A DNA stretch of 64,000 bases from an uncultured Bacteroidia bacterium (lineage in GTDB: Bacteria > Bacteroidota > Bacteroidia > Bacteroidales > Prolixibacteraceae). Below the pieces are notes generated by a model. The model made no database searches and was not told the DNA's origin. It saw nothing but the letters and a program-made list of their open reading frames with translations. The DNA lies in contig CAIYPA010000329.1 in assembly GCA_903927965.1 (NCBI GenBank), positions 1 to 64,000 of the forward strand, given 5' to 3'. The number at the start of each line of letters is the position of its first letter. Within the stretch, counting starts at the first letter, position 1. Position numbers and translations under genes: made by a program. Positions 1-8,588 of the stretch are shown piece after piece.

Positions 1-626
1 TGGTACCGATCGGAGATCAACTTTTATTCCCTGAATTTGACTATTGTTTAAATATAGGTGGATTTTCAAATATTTCTTTTGAAAGCAATGGTCGCAGGAT
101 TGCCTCGGATATTTCACCTTCAAATATTGTATTGAACGAACTGGCACAGCAAAAAGGACAAACTTTCGATCGCGATGGGCAATTGGGATCCGCTGGTACG
201 GTGGATCCCCACTTACTTGGTCAATTAAACAACCTTGATTTTTATCAGAAAAAATGGCCTAAATCACTTGGGAGGGAATGGGTTGATAATCAAATAATTC
301 CATTGTTAAAAAATTCGGGGCTTACAATAGAAGACCAGGCAGCAACCTTTTACGAACACATTGCCTTCCAGATTTCGGACACGACTGGCAGTACAGGTCA
401 ACTTTTGATAACCGGGGGAGGTGCTAAAAACCTTTTTCTGGTTGAAAAGTTGAAGCAAAAATGCTCCTGCCGTATTGTTCTTCCCGATGAAAAACTGATC
501 GATTTTAAAGAAGCCTTGATTTTTGCTTTTCTTGGGGTACTTTCCTTTAAAGGACAAGTCAATGTCCTCTCATCGATCACAGGTTCATCCCGCGACCACA
601 TAGGGGGCATCCTATATAAGGTGTAA
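1..626 (+). CDS. anmK: Anhydro-N-acetylmuramic acid kinase, 3' part
   Basis: This is the C-terminal portion of AnmK; the gene begins before the window and the open frame runs from base 3. AnmK phosphorylates and opens 1,6-anhydro-MurNAc in the cytoplasm so that murein turnover products can be recycled to MurNAc-6-phosphate. The visible part holds the family's characteristic stretches: a VPIGDQLLF segment, LNIGGFSNIS, the D-R-DG segment (FDRDGQLG) and a late glycine-rich TGGGAKN nucleotide-binding turn of the ASKHA fold. A TTG at 132 could be mistaken for a start, but clear homology continues upstream of it, so it is internal. No terminator is evident in the roughly 100 bp before the next gene. 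Confidence 0.93.
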   Translation, partial: VPIGDQLLFPEFDYCLNIGGFSNISFESNGRRIASDISPSNIVLNELAQQKGQTFDRDGQLGSAGTVDPHLLGQLNNLDFYQKKWPKSLGREWVDNQIIPLLKNSGLTIEDQAATFYEHIAFQISDTTGSTGQLLITGGGAKNLFLVEKLKQKCSCRIVLPDEKLIDFKEALIFAFLGVLSFKGQVNVLSSITGSSRDHIGGILYKV

Positions 627-677
627 ATTGATGATAAAACTCATTAAAAAAAGGTTAATTACCCGACAAATAAAAAA

Positions 678-706
678 TTGCAGCAAAAACTATTTTCATA
701 TTTTTG
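678..706 (+). promoter_or_regulatory. Bacteroidetes-type promoter for the C69 peptidase
   Basis: The -33-like TTG is at 678-680 and the -7 box TATTTTTG (TAnnTTTG form) at 699-706, separated by 18 bp. The implied transcription start falls about 20 bp before the ATG at 734. It also argues against the TTG start at 704, which would lie inside the -7 box. Confidence 0.45.
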
Positions 707-733
707 TCAAAACTGAAATTAAAACAATTTTCA

Positions 734-2410
734 ATGTATAAAACAAAATCCTTTTTCTTCCTTCTGATATCGGTTTTTTTGCAGTTCACGCCTGCTGATG
801 CCTGTACCAATTTCCTTATTTCAAAAGGTGCAACAAAAGATGGTTCTGCGATGATTACCTATGCAGCTGATTCCCATACACTTTATGGAGAACTTTATTT
901 TTGGCCGGCAGCCAATTATGCTGATGGTACCCTACTTGATGTTTATGAGTGGGATACTGGAAAATACATGGGGAAAATTCCACAGGTCCGTCACACTTAC
1001 CAGGTAACCGGAAATATCAACGAGAACCAGGTGGCAATTGGAGAAACAACTTATGGCGGCAGAAAAGAACTTGCAACTCAAAAAGATGCAATTGTTGATT
1101 ATGGAAGCCTGATTTACATTGCGTTACAGCGTTCAAGAAGTGCAAGGGAAGCCATTGGCATCATGGCGGACCTTGTAAAAAACTTCGGTTATGCTTCAAG
1201 TGGGGAATCGTTTTCAATCGCTGACCCAAATGAAGTTTGGATATTCGAAATGATCGGTAAAGGCGAGGGTCAGAAAGGGGCGGTTTGGGTTGCCATGCGG
1301 ATTCCTGATGGTTATATCTCAGGACATGCCAATCAAGCCCGGATCACGCGTTTCCCTTTAAACGATCCGAACAATTGCCTTTATTCAGCCGATGTCATCT
1401 CTTTTGCCCGCGAAAAAGGTTGGTTTGAGGGAAAAAATACGGACTTTAGCTTTTCCGATACTTATGCCCCGGTTGATTTCAGTGGAGCCCGATTCTGTGA
1501 AGCAAGGGTTTGGTCTGGCTTCAATAAGGTCAACAAGCAAATGGGACAATATGAAAACTATGCGATGGGTAAGGTTACTTATGATGGAAATAAAGTTGCC
1601 ACCAACAGAATGCCACTCTGGATCAAACCCGATTCGCTTCTTTCGTTAAAGGATGTGATGAACCTCATGCGCGACCATTACGAAGGTACAGCTCTTGATA
1701 TGACAAAAGATTTGGGTGCCGGCCCTTATGGAGTCCCATATCGCTGGCGTCCAATGACATGGAAGGTCGATTCTGTATCCTATGTTCATGAAAGGGCGAT
1801 TTCCACACAGCAAACAGGGTTCTCGTTTGTTGCCCAATGCCGTTCAAATTTACCTAATCCAATCGGTGGAATTTTATGGTTTGGCCTCGACGATACCTAT
1901 ATGACCTGTTACATGCCAATCTATTGCGGGATCAAGCAAATCCCAAATTCCTTGAAAGTTGGGGATGGCGATATGCTTACATGGTCGGACAATTCGGCTT
2001 TCTGGGTCTTCAACCAGGTTTCTAACCTTTGTTATACAAGGTACAGCGACATGATCGTGGACCTTAAAAAAGTACAGTCACAGCTTGAGAACAAATTTTT
2101 CAGCTTTACACCGGTTGTTGATCAGGCTGCTCTGACCCTCTGGAACAATGGTGAAAAAGACCTGGCTTATCAGTTTTTAACGGAATACTCTGTAAATCAG
2201 GTTGAAACAGCGGTTAAAAAATGGAGGGAGCTGGGACATTTCCTATTGATAAAATACAAGGATGGAAATGTGATGATTGAGAAAAATGGCGTTTTTGAAA
2301 GGAACGAATCTGGCAAATTGCCTGCTTCCCCACTCCATCCGGCATACCCGGACTGGTATTACCGGAAAATCATCGAAAACAATAAAGAGCATTTTAAAGC
2401 TGTAGAATAG
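734..2410 (+). CDS. Secreted C69-family dipeptidase
   Basis: A 558-residue exported peptidase of family C69 (PepD-like, N-terminal nucleophile hydrolase), probably acting on dipeptides in the periplasm or outside the cell. Residues 1-23 form a signal peptide (MYKTKSFFFLLISVFLQF...ADA). The next residue, Cys24 of ACTNFLISKG, matches the family's N-terminal Cys nucleophile, so maturation would expose the catalytic residue. Length and the early ITYAADSH segment fit the family. I chose the ATG at 734 over the in-frame TTG at 704 because it gives a clean signal peptide and because a promoter box overlaps the TTG. The gene appears monocistronic, with a promoter upstream and a hairpin terminator downstream. 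Confidence 0.88.
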   Translation: MYKTKSFFFLLISVFLQFTPADACTNFLISKGATKDGSAMITYAADSHTLYGELYFWPAANYADGTLLDVYEWDTGKYMGKIPQVRHTYQVTGNINENQVAIGETTYGGRKELATQKDAIVDYGSLIYIALQRSRSAREAIGIMADLVKNFGYASSGESFSIADPNEVWIFEMIGKGEGQKGAVWVAMRIPDGYISGHANQARITRFPLNDPNNCLYSADVISFAREKGWFEGKNTDFSFSDTYAPVDFSGARFCEARVWSGFNKVNKQMGQYENYAMGKVTYDGNKVATNRMPLWIKPDSLLSLKDVMNLMRDHYEGTALDMTKDLGAGPYGVPYRWRPMTWKVDSVSYVHERAISTQQTGFSFVAQCRSNLPNPIGGILWFGLDDTYMTCYMPIYCGIKQIPNSLKVGDGDMLTWSDNSAFWVFNQVSNLCYTRYSDMIVDLKKVQSQLENKFFSFTPVVDQAALTLWNNGEKDLAYQFLTEYSVNQVETAVKKWRELGHFLLIKYKDGNVMIEKNGVFERNESGKLPASPLHPAYPDWYYRKIIENNKEHFKAVE

Positions 2411-2470
2411 GTAACCAATTTATACATATTCCGATTAAAGCAGTAGAATTGCCTCATATTGAATAAATTG

Positions 2471-2510
2471 ACAAAAACCCGATGGATTAAAACATTCACC
2501 GGGTTTTTGT
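2471..2510 (+). terminator. Rho-independent-type terminator after the C69 peptidase
   Basis: A perfect 11-bp inverted repeat (ACAAAAACCCG at 2471-2481, CGGGTTTTTGT at 2500-2510) with an 18-nt loop. The 3' arm itself contains a T-run. It lies 61 bp past the stop codon of the peptidase gene. Confidence 0.7.
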
Positions 2511-2607
2511 TTAAGAAACGAAATAATTGTTAAGTGTTGTTTTTAAACGGCTGGTTCACGCTATTGATTTGAGGTGGGATTCATCTATAAATTAAAAGTT
2601 TATAAAC

Positions 2608-3144
2608 ATGAAAGTTAAAAATTTAATTCCATTCCTGATTTGCGCCACTATTGTGACTCAATCCCAATTTCAGTGTTTTGGTAAAAGTAAAGAATTGCCC
2701 TATCTTCGTGACGGGATATCTTTCTCAATTGCAGAAGGTTGGAAAATGATTGCAAATGATTCGATCGGTAACCAAGCCTATTACTTTTCGGCTGAAAGGA
2801 CAGGATCGAAAACCACTGGTTTGATTACTGTTACTTGGGCCAACAAAGAAGAAGACCTGAATAAAACAATAATTGCCCAACAACAAAACATGAAAAATTC
2901 CAATATCTACCGAAATCCGGGAATTGAGTTTTCGATGGCGGTTCCTGACAAGTTGGCGGGCAAGAATGTCCTCCGGTGCGAATATGCCACAATTGTCAAG
3001 GGGCAAAAACTCGAAGGGACGATTTATTGCTTGAATTGTTCCCGAAAAACGGTCATCATATTCTTCCAAAGCGGACTTGATGATCATAATAATAATCAAA
3101 AAGGATTTGAATTGTTCCGGAAGACCTATAATTGCAGGGAATAA
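2608..3144 (+). CDS. Exported protein of unknown function
   Basis: A 178-residue protein I cannot assign to a family with confidence. Residues 1-25 look like a signal peptide (MKVKNLIPFLICATIVTQ), so it is probably periplasmic or surface-exposed. The mature part begins with a GISFSIAEGWKM segment followed by alternating beta-rich stretches. This resembles the small PsbP/DUF1795-like fold found in other short exported proteins, but that is an impression, not an identification. It contains several cysteines (CEYAT, CLNCS, the penultimate YNCRE) that could form disulfides. It lies alone between the peptidase terminator and the exopolysaccharide locus. Confidence 0.6.
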   Translation: MKVKNLIPFLICATIVTQSQFQCFGKSKELPYLRDGISFSIAEGWKMIANDSIGNQAYYFSAERTGSKTTGLITVTWANKEEDLNKTIIAQQQNMKNSNIYRNPGIEFSMAVPDKLAGKNVLRCEYATIVKGQKLEGTIYCLNCSRKTVIIFFQSGLDDHNNNQKGFELFRKTYNCRE

Positions 3145-3268
3145 AATAACTGTCCATACTGATCCCAACTATTCATAAAATAGGATTTGGAAATCAATCA
3201 AGGAATACCTATCATTGCTATTTGATAGATTATTTGGACATGTTCGATCTTATTTAAGAACAAAATTG

Positions 3269-3276
3269 TAAATTTG
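3269..3276 (+). promoter_or_regulatory. Possible -7 box upstream of the polysaccharide locus
   Basis: TAAATTTG matches the Bacteroidetes -7 form TAnnTTTG and lies 73 bp before the ATG at 3350. I see no good -33 TTTG at the expected 17-23 bp spacing, so this is a weak call. Confidence 0.28.
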
Positions 3277-3349
3277 TTTTTATGTGATTGAAGGGGCGAA
3301 GCTGTAAGTCCTAATTAGTAATCAATTAAACACCAAAACATAAAATAAA

Positions 3350-3736
3350 ATGAGGCACAAGATTCTGATTATAGATGATGAAAAAAGTATCCGTATGTTG
3401 CTTGAGAATTTCCTATCCAAAAACTACGATGTTGTAAGCAAGAGTGACGGTAGAGATGCGCTTGAATGGCTTGAAGGGAACCTTCCCGATTTAATCATAT
3501 GCGATGTGCAAATGCCAATTATGAAAGGATATGAATTTATTGAAAAAGTACGTCAGCGTGGATATACAAAACACACGCCGATCGTCATGTTATCTGGCGT
3601 TGAAAGTAGTAATGAAAGGGTTAAGTGTTACAGGCTCGGTGCACAGGACTTTTTAGCAAAACCATTCAATCCTGAGGAGTTAAGTGAGATTATACTTAAA
3701 AATTTGTTTCCGGTTCACTATGCTTTAAAATGGTAA
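3350..3736 (+). CDS. CheY-like single-domain response regulator
   Basis: A 128-residue stand-alone receiver domain. The acidic pair is in IIDDEKS near the N-terminus, the phospho-acceptor is Asp52 in IICDVQMP, the switch Ser is in VMLSGVE and the conserved Lys is in LAKPFNPEE. All catalytic residues are therefore present and it should be phosphorylated. There is no output domain. It ends 1 bp before the sugar transferase gene, so the two are almost certainly co-transcribed. The transferase begins with a second, degenerate receiver. Together with the HPt protein at 31274 and the two hybrid kinases, this is the likely terminal receiver of a phosphorelay inside the exopolysaccharide locus; that role is inference. 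Confidence 0.9.
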   Translation: MRHKILIIDDEKSIRMLLENFLSKNYDVVSKSDGRDALEWLEGNLPDLIICDVQMPIMKGYEFIEKVRQRGYTKHTPIVMLSGVESSNERVKCYRLGAQDFLAKPFNPEELSEIILKNLFPVHYALKW

Positions 3737-3737
3737 T

Positions 3738-4949
3738 ATGGAAAAATTATTAAAAGTCCTTTATATCGGACGTTCCACACAAAATATTGAAGGACTGCGG
3801 ACACATTCTGGTGTTTCGGTCATTCAACTGTCGAATATGCAGGAGGCAGTTAATTATCTGGAAAAGAATGACAATCCAGATACAGTGATCTCAGAGAATT
3901 ACCTGTCGGGGGGAAGCGGATTCCTTATGCACGAATGGATCAGGGCAAGGCCTGAATTCAATAAAGTTGCATTTATCCTTGTCTCGTTTGAATTCAAAGA
4001 TGAATTGTTCATCACGGCCTTTGAAAGTCGCATTGATGACTACTATGTACTTCCCCTTCCGCCGGCTATAAGCATGGTAGGCAGAATCGAGTTTTTAATC
4101 GATTTCAGGAACAAAAATTCTTTAAAATCGTTTGAAAGTTATATAAAGCCTGATGATAAATTTAAAATGCCACCAATAAAACGGGCATTTGATTTGTTTG
4201 TTGCCATTTCGGCATTGATCGTACTTTCACCTCTTTTGTTGCTCGTTGTGATTGCGATAAGGCTTGAATCGAAAGGGAAAGTTTACTACATTTCGAAAAG
4301 GTATGGCCGTGTACCTTTTAATTTTTACAAATTGCGTTCCATGCGTGTTGGGGCCGATTTGGAATTGGAAAAACTTGCCAAGGAAAAAAATAAATACAAC
4401 ACCACCTTATCCCGAAAAACAGATATTGATTATTCTTTGCCATGCCCAAAATGTGCAGCTTTAACCAATGGAGAGACTTGCTCACCGATCCAATATATTG
4501 AAAACCACGCAATATGTGATTATTCGTACAACAAACAGAAAAAAGAGATTGCAGAAGCAAATTCAGTCTATAAAAAAATTTTAGATGATCCCCGAATCAC
4601 CAAAGTTGGAAAATTTATCCGCAATACCAGCATCGATGAACTTCCGCAGTTGATCAATGTAATTAAAGGCGACATGTCTATTGTAGGAAACCGGCCGCTA
4701 CCTATGGTAGATGAGGCATCTTTACTAACAAAGGACACGATGGCAAAACGGTTTAATGCACCGGCGGGAATAACCGGATTGTGGCAGGTCGAGTTACGTT
4801 CGAGAAAAGGGAAAATGTCGGAGGAGGAGAGGAATAAGCTTGACAACGAATACTCGGACCACTTTGAAGGCAATAATTACTCGTTCTGGTACGACATGAA
4901 ATTGATACTTAGGACGATTCCTGCATTGTTTCAAAAGGATACAGTTTAA
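3738..4949 (+). CDS. Pseudo-receiver fused to priming sugar-phosphate transferase
   Basis: A 403-residue fusion. Residues 1-130 look like a receiver domain, but the acidic pocket is gone (YIGRS where IIDD is expected), the phospho-acceptor is Glu53 (VISENYLSG) and the conserved Lys is missing (YYVLPLPP). From about residue 145 it is a bacterial sugar transferase (WcaJ/PglC-like): a basic stretch and hydrophobic hairpin (IKRAFDLFVAISALIVLSP), YRV-like KRYGR, KLRSMR, then TSIDELPQLINVIKGDMS and GNRPLP. It transfers a sugar phosphate to undecaprenyl phosphate at the cytoplasmic membrane, the first step of polysaccharide assembly. An insert between KLRSMR and TSIDELPQ holds four cysteines (236, 239, 248, 260), a possible metal site. 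The fusion suggests allosteric control by the adjacent CheY-like protein. Confidence 0.88.
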   Translation: MEKLLKVLYIGRSTQNIEGLRTHSGVSVIQLSNMQEAVNYLEKNDNPDTVISENYLSGGSGFLMHEWIRARPEFNKVAFILVSFEFKDELFITAFESRIDDYYVLPLPPAISMVGRIEFLIDFRNKNSLKSFESYIKPDDKFKMPPIKRAFDLFVAISALIVLSPLLLLVVIAIRLESKGKVYYISKRYGRVPFNFYKLRSMRVGADLELEKLAKEKNKYNTTLSRKTDIDYSLPCPKCAALTNGETCSPIQYIENHAICDYSYNKQKKEIAEANSVYKKILDDPRITKVGKFIRNTSIDELPQLINVIKGDMSIVGNRPLPMVDEASLLTKDTMAKRFNAPAGITGLWQVELRSRKGKMSEEERNKLDNEYSDHFEGNNYSFWYDMKLILRTIPALFQKDTV

Positions 4950-5044
4950 TAATCAATTTTAATTATTTGCATTTGTAGTTTCGTTTCTGCTGCCGTTTTT
5001 GGTTACTCAGCAGGTGATTTTGAATTTAATTTTAATAGACACTC

Positions 5045-5818
5045 GTGAAACGCAGTTTTCATATACAATTTTTAATTGTTATCATTGGATTATTGCATTT
5101 ATCAGGTTTTGGACAAACTCCAAAAAAGTTTAATCTATTGACTGATGACCTTTCAATGATGCTTCCACCGCTCGAAACTTTGATCGATTCGGCATTGAAA
5201 AAAAATCCTTTCGTGAAATTCAGGGAACGTCAGATCAGTGTCAACAAAAACAAACTAAAGGACCAGCGCTCATTGTGGATGAAGAATTTCGGTGTCCAAA
5301 CAGATGTCCGATACGGGACGTTTGACAATTTCTCGACCAATACGGCTGAAGGACAGAATCCTGCGTTACTTGCTACAAGGAGTGTCCAATTGAATTATGG
5401 TGCCGGTGCATATATGAAGTTTCCGATTTTCGATATTGTGAACCGAAAAAATCAGATCAATATGGCCAAATCGGAGGTCGGACAGGCTGAGGATATGGCC
5501 AAAGAGCAGCGGAACGAATTGCGGCAACAAGTTATCAAACAGTATAATGACCTGATCTTAAAACAGAAACTGGTGAAGATCAGGTCGAAATACCTTGAAA
5601 CTTCAAGGATCAATATGGAAATGATCGAAAAGGAATTTCAAAACGGTGTGATTACATTAAGTGAATATTCAAGAATATCAGAGATATACACTACAGGTGA
5701 ATCGAATTTTGAAATTGTCAAAACTGATTTTATTACGGCTTTTATGCTCCTTGAAGAGAGTATCGGATTTAAATTGAACCTAAACATCGCAATAAAACCA
5801 GCCAATGAAAATAATTGA
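5045..5818 (+). CDS. Half-length TolC/OEP-family protein
   Basis: A 257-residue exported protein with a GTG start and a signal peptide (HIQFLIVIIGLLHLSGFGQ). The mature part matches one repeat of the outer-membrane efflux (OEP/TolC) fold: an LIDSALKKNPFVKF helix, a long coiled-coil region, beta-strand segments around DVRYGTFDN and GAGAYMKFPI, and a second helical pair ending in TLSEYSRI. Typical TolC proteins are 400-500 residues with two such repeats; this has one. It overlaps the Wzz-like gene by 14 bp, so expression is coupled and the two products probably work together. No Wza-type export channel is in the window, so this protein may take that role, or support one encoded elsewhere. Confidence 0.75.
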   Translation: MKRSFHIQFLIVIIGLLHLSGFGQTPKKFNLLTDDLSMMLPPLETLIDSALKKNPFVKFRERQISVNKNKLKDQRSLWMKNFGVQTDVRYGTFDNFSTNTAEGQNPALLATRSVQLNYGAGAYMKFPIFDIVNRKNQINMAKSEVGQAEDMAKEQRNELRQQVIKQYNDLILKQKLVKIRSKYLETSRINMEMIEKEFQNGVITLSEYSRISEIYTTGESNFEIVKTDFITAFMLLEESIGFKLNLNIAIKPANENN

Positions 5819-8543
5819 CCTCATTAGGTTGTTGCGCAAGCATATTGTTTTGTTGCTGGTTACTCCAATTCTTCTGGCTGGATTAGTGGTTTACCTCACA
5901 AGAAAACCCGATTTTAAGTATGCCTCCGAAACAACGCTTTATACAGGACTTGCAACTGGTTCAAGTGTTGAGATGGATAAATCTTTTAACTATTTCGCAA
6001 CCAATACGGCTTTTGACAACCTGATTAATGTCATTAAATCGAGAGAAACCCAACAAGAGCTGGTAATCAGGTTATTAGCCCAGCATTTAATGCTACCGAA
6101 TTACGATGTCCGATACATTTCAAGCAGCTCGTATGATAACCTAAAACAAATCACTCCAGCTTACATTAATTCATTGGTTGTAAAATCAGCAGATCATACC
6201 CAGGGTTCTGTGAACAATGCCCTAGCAGTAACAAAAAAAGACAGCCTAAAAGACGAAAATAGTCAAAATGCAGAAAAACAGATACATATTGTTAATATTA
6301 ATGAAACTCTCTTTTCAATCAGCCAAAAATACCATGTGTCCGTTGATCAAATAAAAATGATGAATGGTCTGAAAAATAACAATGTCAGAGTAGGTCAATC
6401 GCTTATTGTCGGAAAGCTCTTAGACGATTTTTCAAAATCCTCAAAAATTGCTGATACCATTTTAGTTCCGAAACTTAGCAGCGATACCTCCGCAACATTC
6501 TCTTTTTCAGATCTGAACAACTCCGGTCTTAGTTCCAACACACTACCTCCGTCGATCAACGCAGCTGATTATGAGCAAACTGTCAAAAACCTTACCGATT
6601 ACATGGCGAGCAGTGATACCAATTTTGTGTATCGGCTTTTAAACTTTGAAGATCCGCATTATTCGATTCAGGCTATTTCTTCGATCAATGTGCAACGAAT
6701 AGCCAACAGCGACATGGTCAAATTAAAATATGAGACCGATGATCCAGGAATTTGTCAGCAGACATTGGCTCTTCTAACCGATGTTTGTATTAAAAATTAC
6801 AAAGGGATTAAGGAAAACAGATCGGATGCAGTGGTCAAATATTTTGAGTTTCAGTTAAAACAGGCTGCCGGCCGGCTTAAAGTTGCAGAAGATAAACTAT
6901 TAAAATTCAATAAAGACAACAATATTATCAACTATTACGAACAGAGTAAGGCCGTAGCTGTTGTAAAAGAAGACCTTGATGTTGAGTTTAACAATAAGAG
7001 GATCAAACTTGCAGGAATACAGGCAGGAATTAAAGGTCTGGAGGAGAAACTTGGGATTCAGCAGCAAATTCAACTAAAAAGTTCGAATATCCTCGAAAAA
7101 AGGAATGAACTTGGTGAAGTAAATTACAAAATACTCTCTGCAGAAATTTTAGGGGCACAGGATGTTAAAAATGGACAGCAATTGGTTGATTTGAAAAATA
7201 GGGCAGAGAAACTGAAAAATGAAATCAAATCTGCCGTAGGAGAATTTTATTCCTTTAGCAACTCAAAAGAAGGACTTCCAATCAGTACGATATTGAATGA
7301 TTGGATCAGCAATGTTATTGAAGCAGAGAACACCAAAGCAGGAATAGATGTACTGGGGGAAAGGATCAAAGAATTTCAGAAACAATATGCAGTTTATGCA
7401 CCGGCAGGAGCCAATATTAAAAGGATCGAACGGGAAATATCCGTTTCGGAACAGGAGTTTCTTGAAATTTTACATGGTCTGAATCTCGCGAAACTGAAAA
7501 TGCAAGATAATGAATTGTCCTCCAATATCAAAGCTGTTGACCCACCCTATTTCCCAGTGTCTCCGATACCCACAAAGCGCAAGATACTTATTGTTGTAGC
7601 TGGTTTGCTTGGTTTTATGATTGTTTTAACAACTGTTTTTGTTTTGGAATATTTTGATGATACTTTAAGAAATCAGACAAAGGCTTCCCGAATCCTGAAA
7701 TTAGAATTTTTATCTGCCTTTCCCAAAATCATGTTAAAGGTACAGAACACAAATTTCTTGTTCATAACCAACCGTTTACTTGAAATTGCGATCCAAAATA
7801 TCGAACGCTATTTGAGTGCAGACAGATCACAAAAAACAACTAAAACGTTATTGATTTTCAGCACCTTAAGAAATGAGGGAAAAACGGTTATTATCGGAAA
7901 CTTAGCGCAGAAGTTAAAGAAGCAAGGAAAGAAAGTATTTGTGCTCAATTTCACTTACGAATCGTTGCGCAAAACAGAAGTGACCCAAATAGGCTACCCG
8001 GATATTCGCAACCAAAATTTTACTACAAGGTTCACCAATAAACGGAGGAAATTTTCAGTTATCAATTGGCTTTTAGGTTATCCCGACACACGGATCAATT
8101 ATGATAGCCCATTTCTGCAACACTACGAAAACGTTCTTGACGAACACGAGTTTATGTATTACAACGTTGATGAGAGCTTTTATTCTGTGAATAATTACAA
8201 GGAAATTCTCGCACTGAATAACTATTATCTGTCATTTACTCCCGATTTTGTTCTTATTGAGCTGCCGCCGATCCTGTTTTATCCATATCCAGTAGGATTA
8301 CTTTCTGATACTGATATGTCAATACTGATTTGCCGTTCAAACAGGATATGGTCAGAAGCCGATCAGGGGGCGCTAGATGTATTGACAGAGCTTACAAAAC
8401 AAAAAACCCACTTTTTACTGAATGGCGTAGAACTACAGGTAATTGAGTCGATATTAGGAGACCTGCCTAAAAAGAGAAGCTGGCTGCGCCGGAAATTGAA
8501 AAGCGTTTTTAGGCTTCAGTTCTTTTCAAGAAATCAAATTTAA
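5805..8543 (+). CDS. Wzz/BY-kinase-like chain-length protein with a LysM domain
   Basis: A 912-residue inner-membrane protein of the polysaccharide co-polymerase type. TM1 is near residues 15-32 and TM2 near 592-614, preceded by the proline-rich PPYFPVSPIP typical of Wzz. The periplasmic region between them holds long coiled coils (about 330-570) and, unusually, a LysM domain at about 160-204 (NINETLFSISQKY...VRVGQSLIVG), which in other proteins binds peptidoglycan or chitin-like glycans. The C-terminal part is an ATPase fold with a Walker-A-like STLRNEGKTV near 686-695. The second Walker motif is altered (VLIELPPIL, Glu for the usual Asp), and the C-terminal Tyr cluster of BY-kinases is absent. 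It is therefore probably not an active tyrosine kinase. It overlaps the TolC-like gene by 14 bp. Confidence 0.85.
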   Translation: MKIIDLIRLLRKHIVLLLVTPILLAGLVVYLTRKPDFKYASETTLYTGLATGSSVEMDKSFNYFATNTAFDNLINVIKSRETQQELVIRLLAQHLMLPNYDVRYISSSSYDNLKQITPAYINSLVVKSADHTQGSVNNALAVTKKDSLKDENSQNAEKQIHIVNINETLFSISQKYHVSVDQIKMMNGLKNNNVRVGQSLIVGKLLDDFSKSSKIADTILVPKLSSDTSATFSFSDLNNSGLSSNTLPPSINAADYEQTVKNLTDYMASSDTNFVYRLLNFEDPHYSIQAISSINVQRIANSDMVKLKYETDDPGICQQTLALLTDVCIKNYKGIKENRSDAVVKYFEFQLKQAAGRLKVAEDKLLKFNKDNNIINYYEQSKAVAVVKEDLDVEFNNKRIKLAGIQAGIKGLEEKLGIQQQIQLKSSNILEKRNELGEVNYKILSAEILGAQDVKNGQQLVDLKNRAEKLKNEIKSAVGEFYSFSNSKEGLPISTILNDWISNVIEAENTKAGIDVLGERIKEFQKQYAVYAPAGANIKRIEREISVSEQEFLEILHGLNLAKLKMQDNELSSNIKAVDPPYFPVSPIPTKRKILIVVAGLLGFMIVLTTVFVLEYFDDTLRNQTKASRILKLEFLSAFPKIMLKVQNTNFLFITNRLLEIAIQNIERYLSADRSQKTTKTLLIFSTLRNEGKTVIIGNLAQKLKKQGKKVFVLNFTYESLRKTEVTQIGYPDIRNQNFTTRFTNKRRKFSVINWLLGYPDTRINYDSPFLQHYENVLDEHEFMYYNVDESFYSVNNYKEILALNNYYLSFTPDFVLIELPPILFYPYPVGLLSDTDMSILICRSNRIWSEADQGALDVLTELTKQKTHFLLNGVELQVIESILGDLPKKRSWLRRKLKSVFRLQFFSRNQI

Positions 8544-8588
8544 ATGTATTTATTAACCAATCGATTAACCGATTTGATTACAAACTAA

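Noticed and set aside
704-733. TTG start for the C69 peptidase
   Set aside because: It lies within the -7 box and adds ten residues ahead of a clean signal peptide; the ATG at 734 is preferred.
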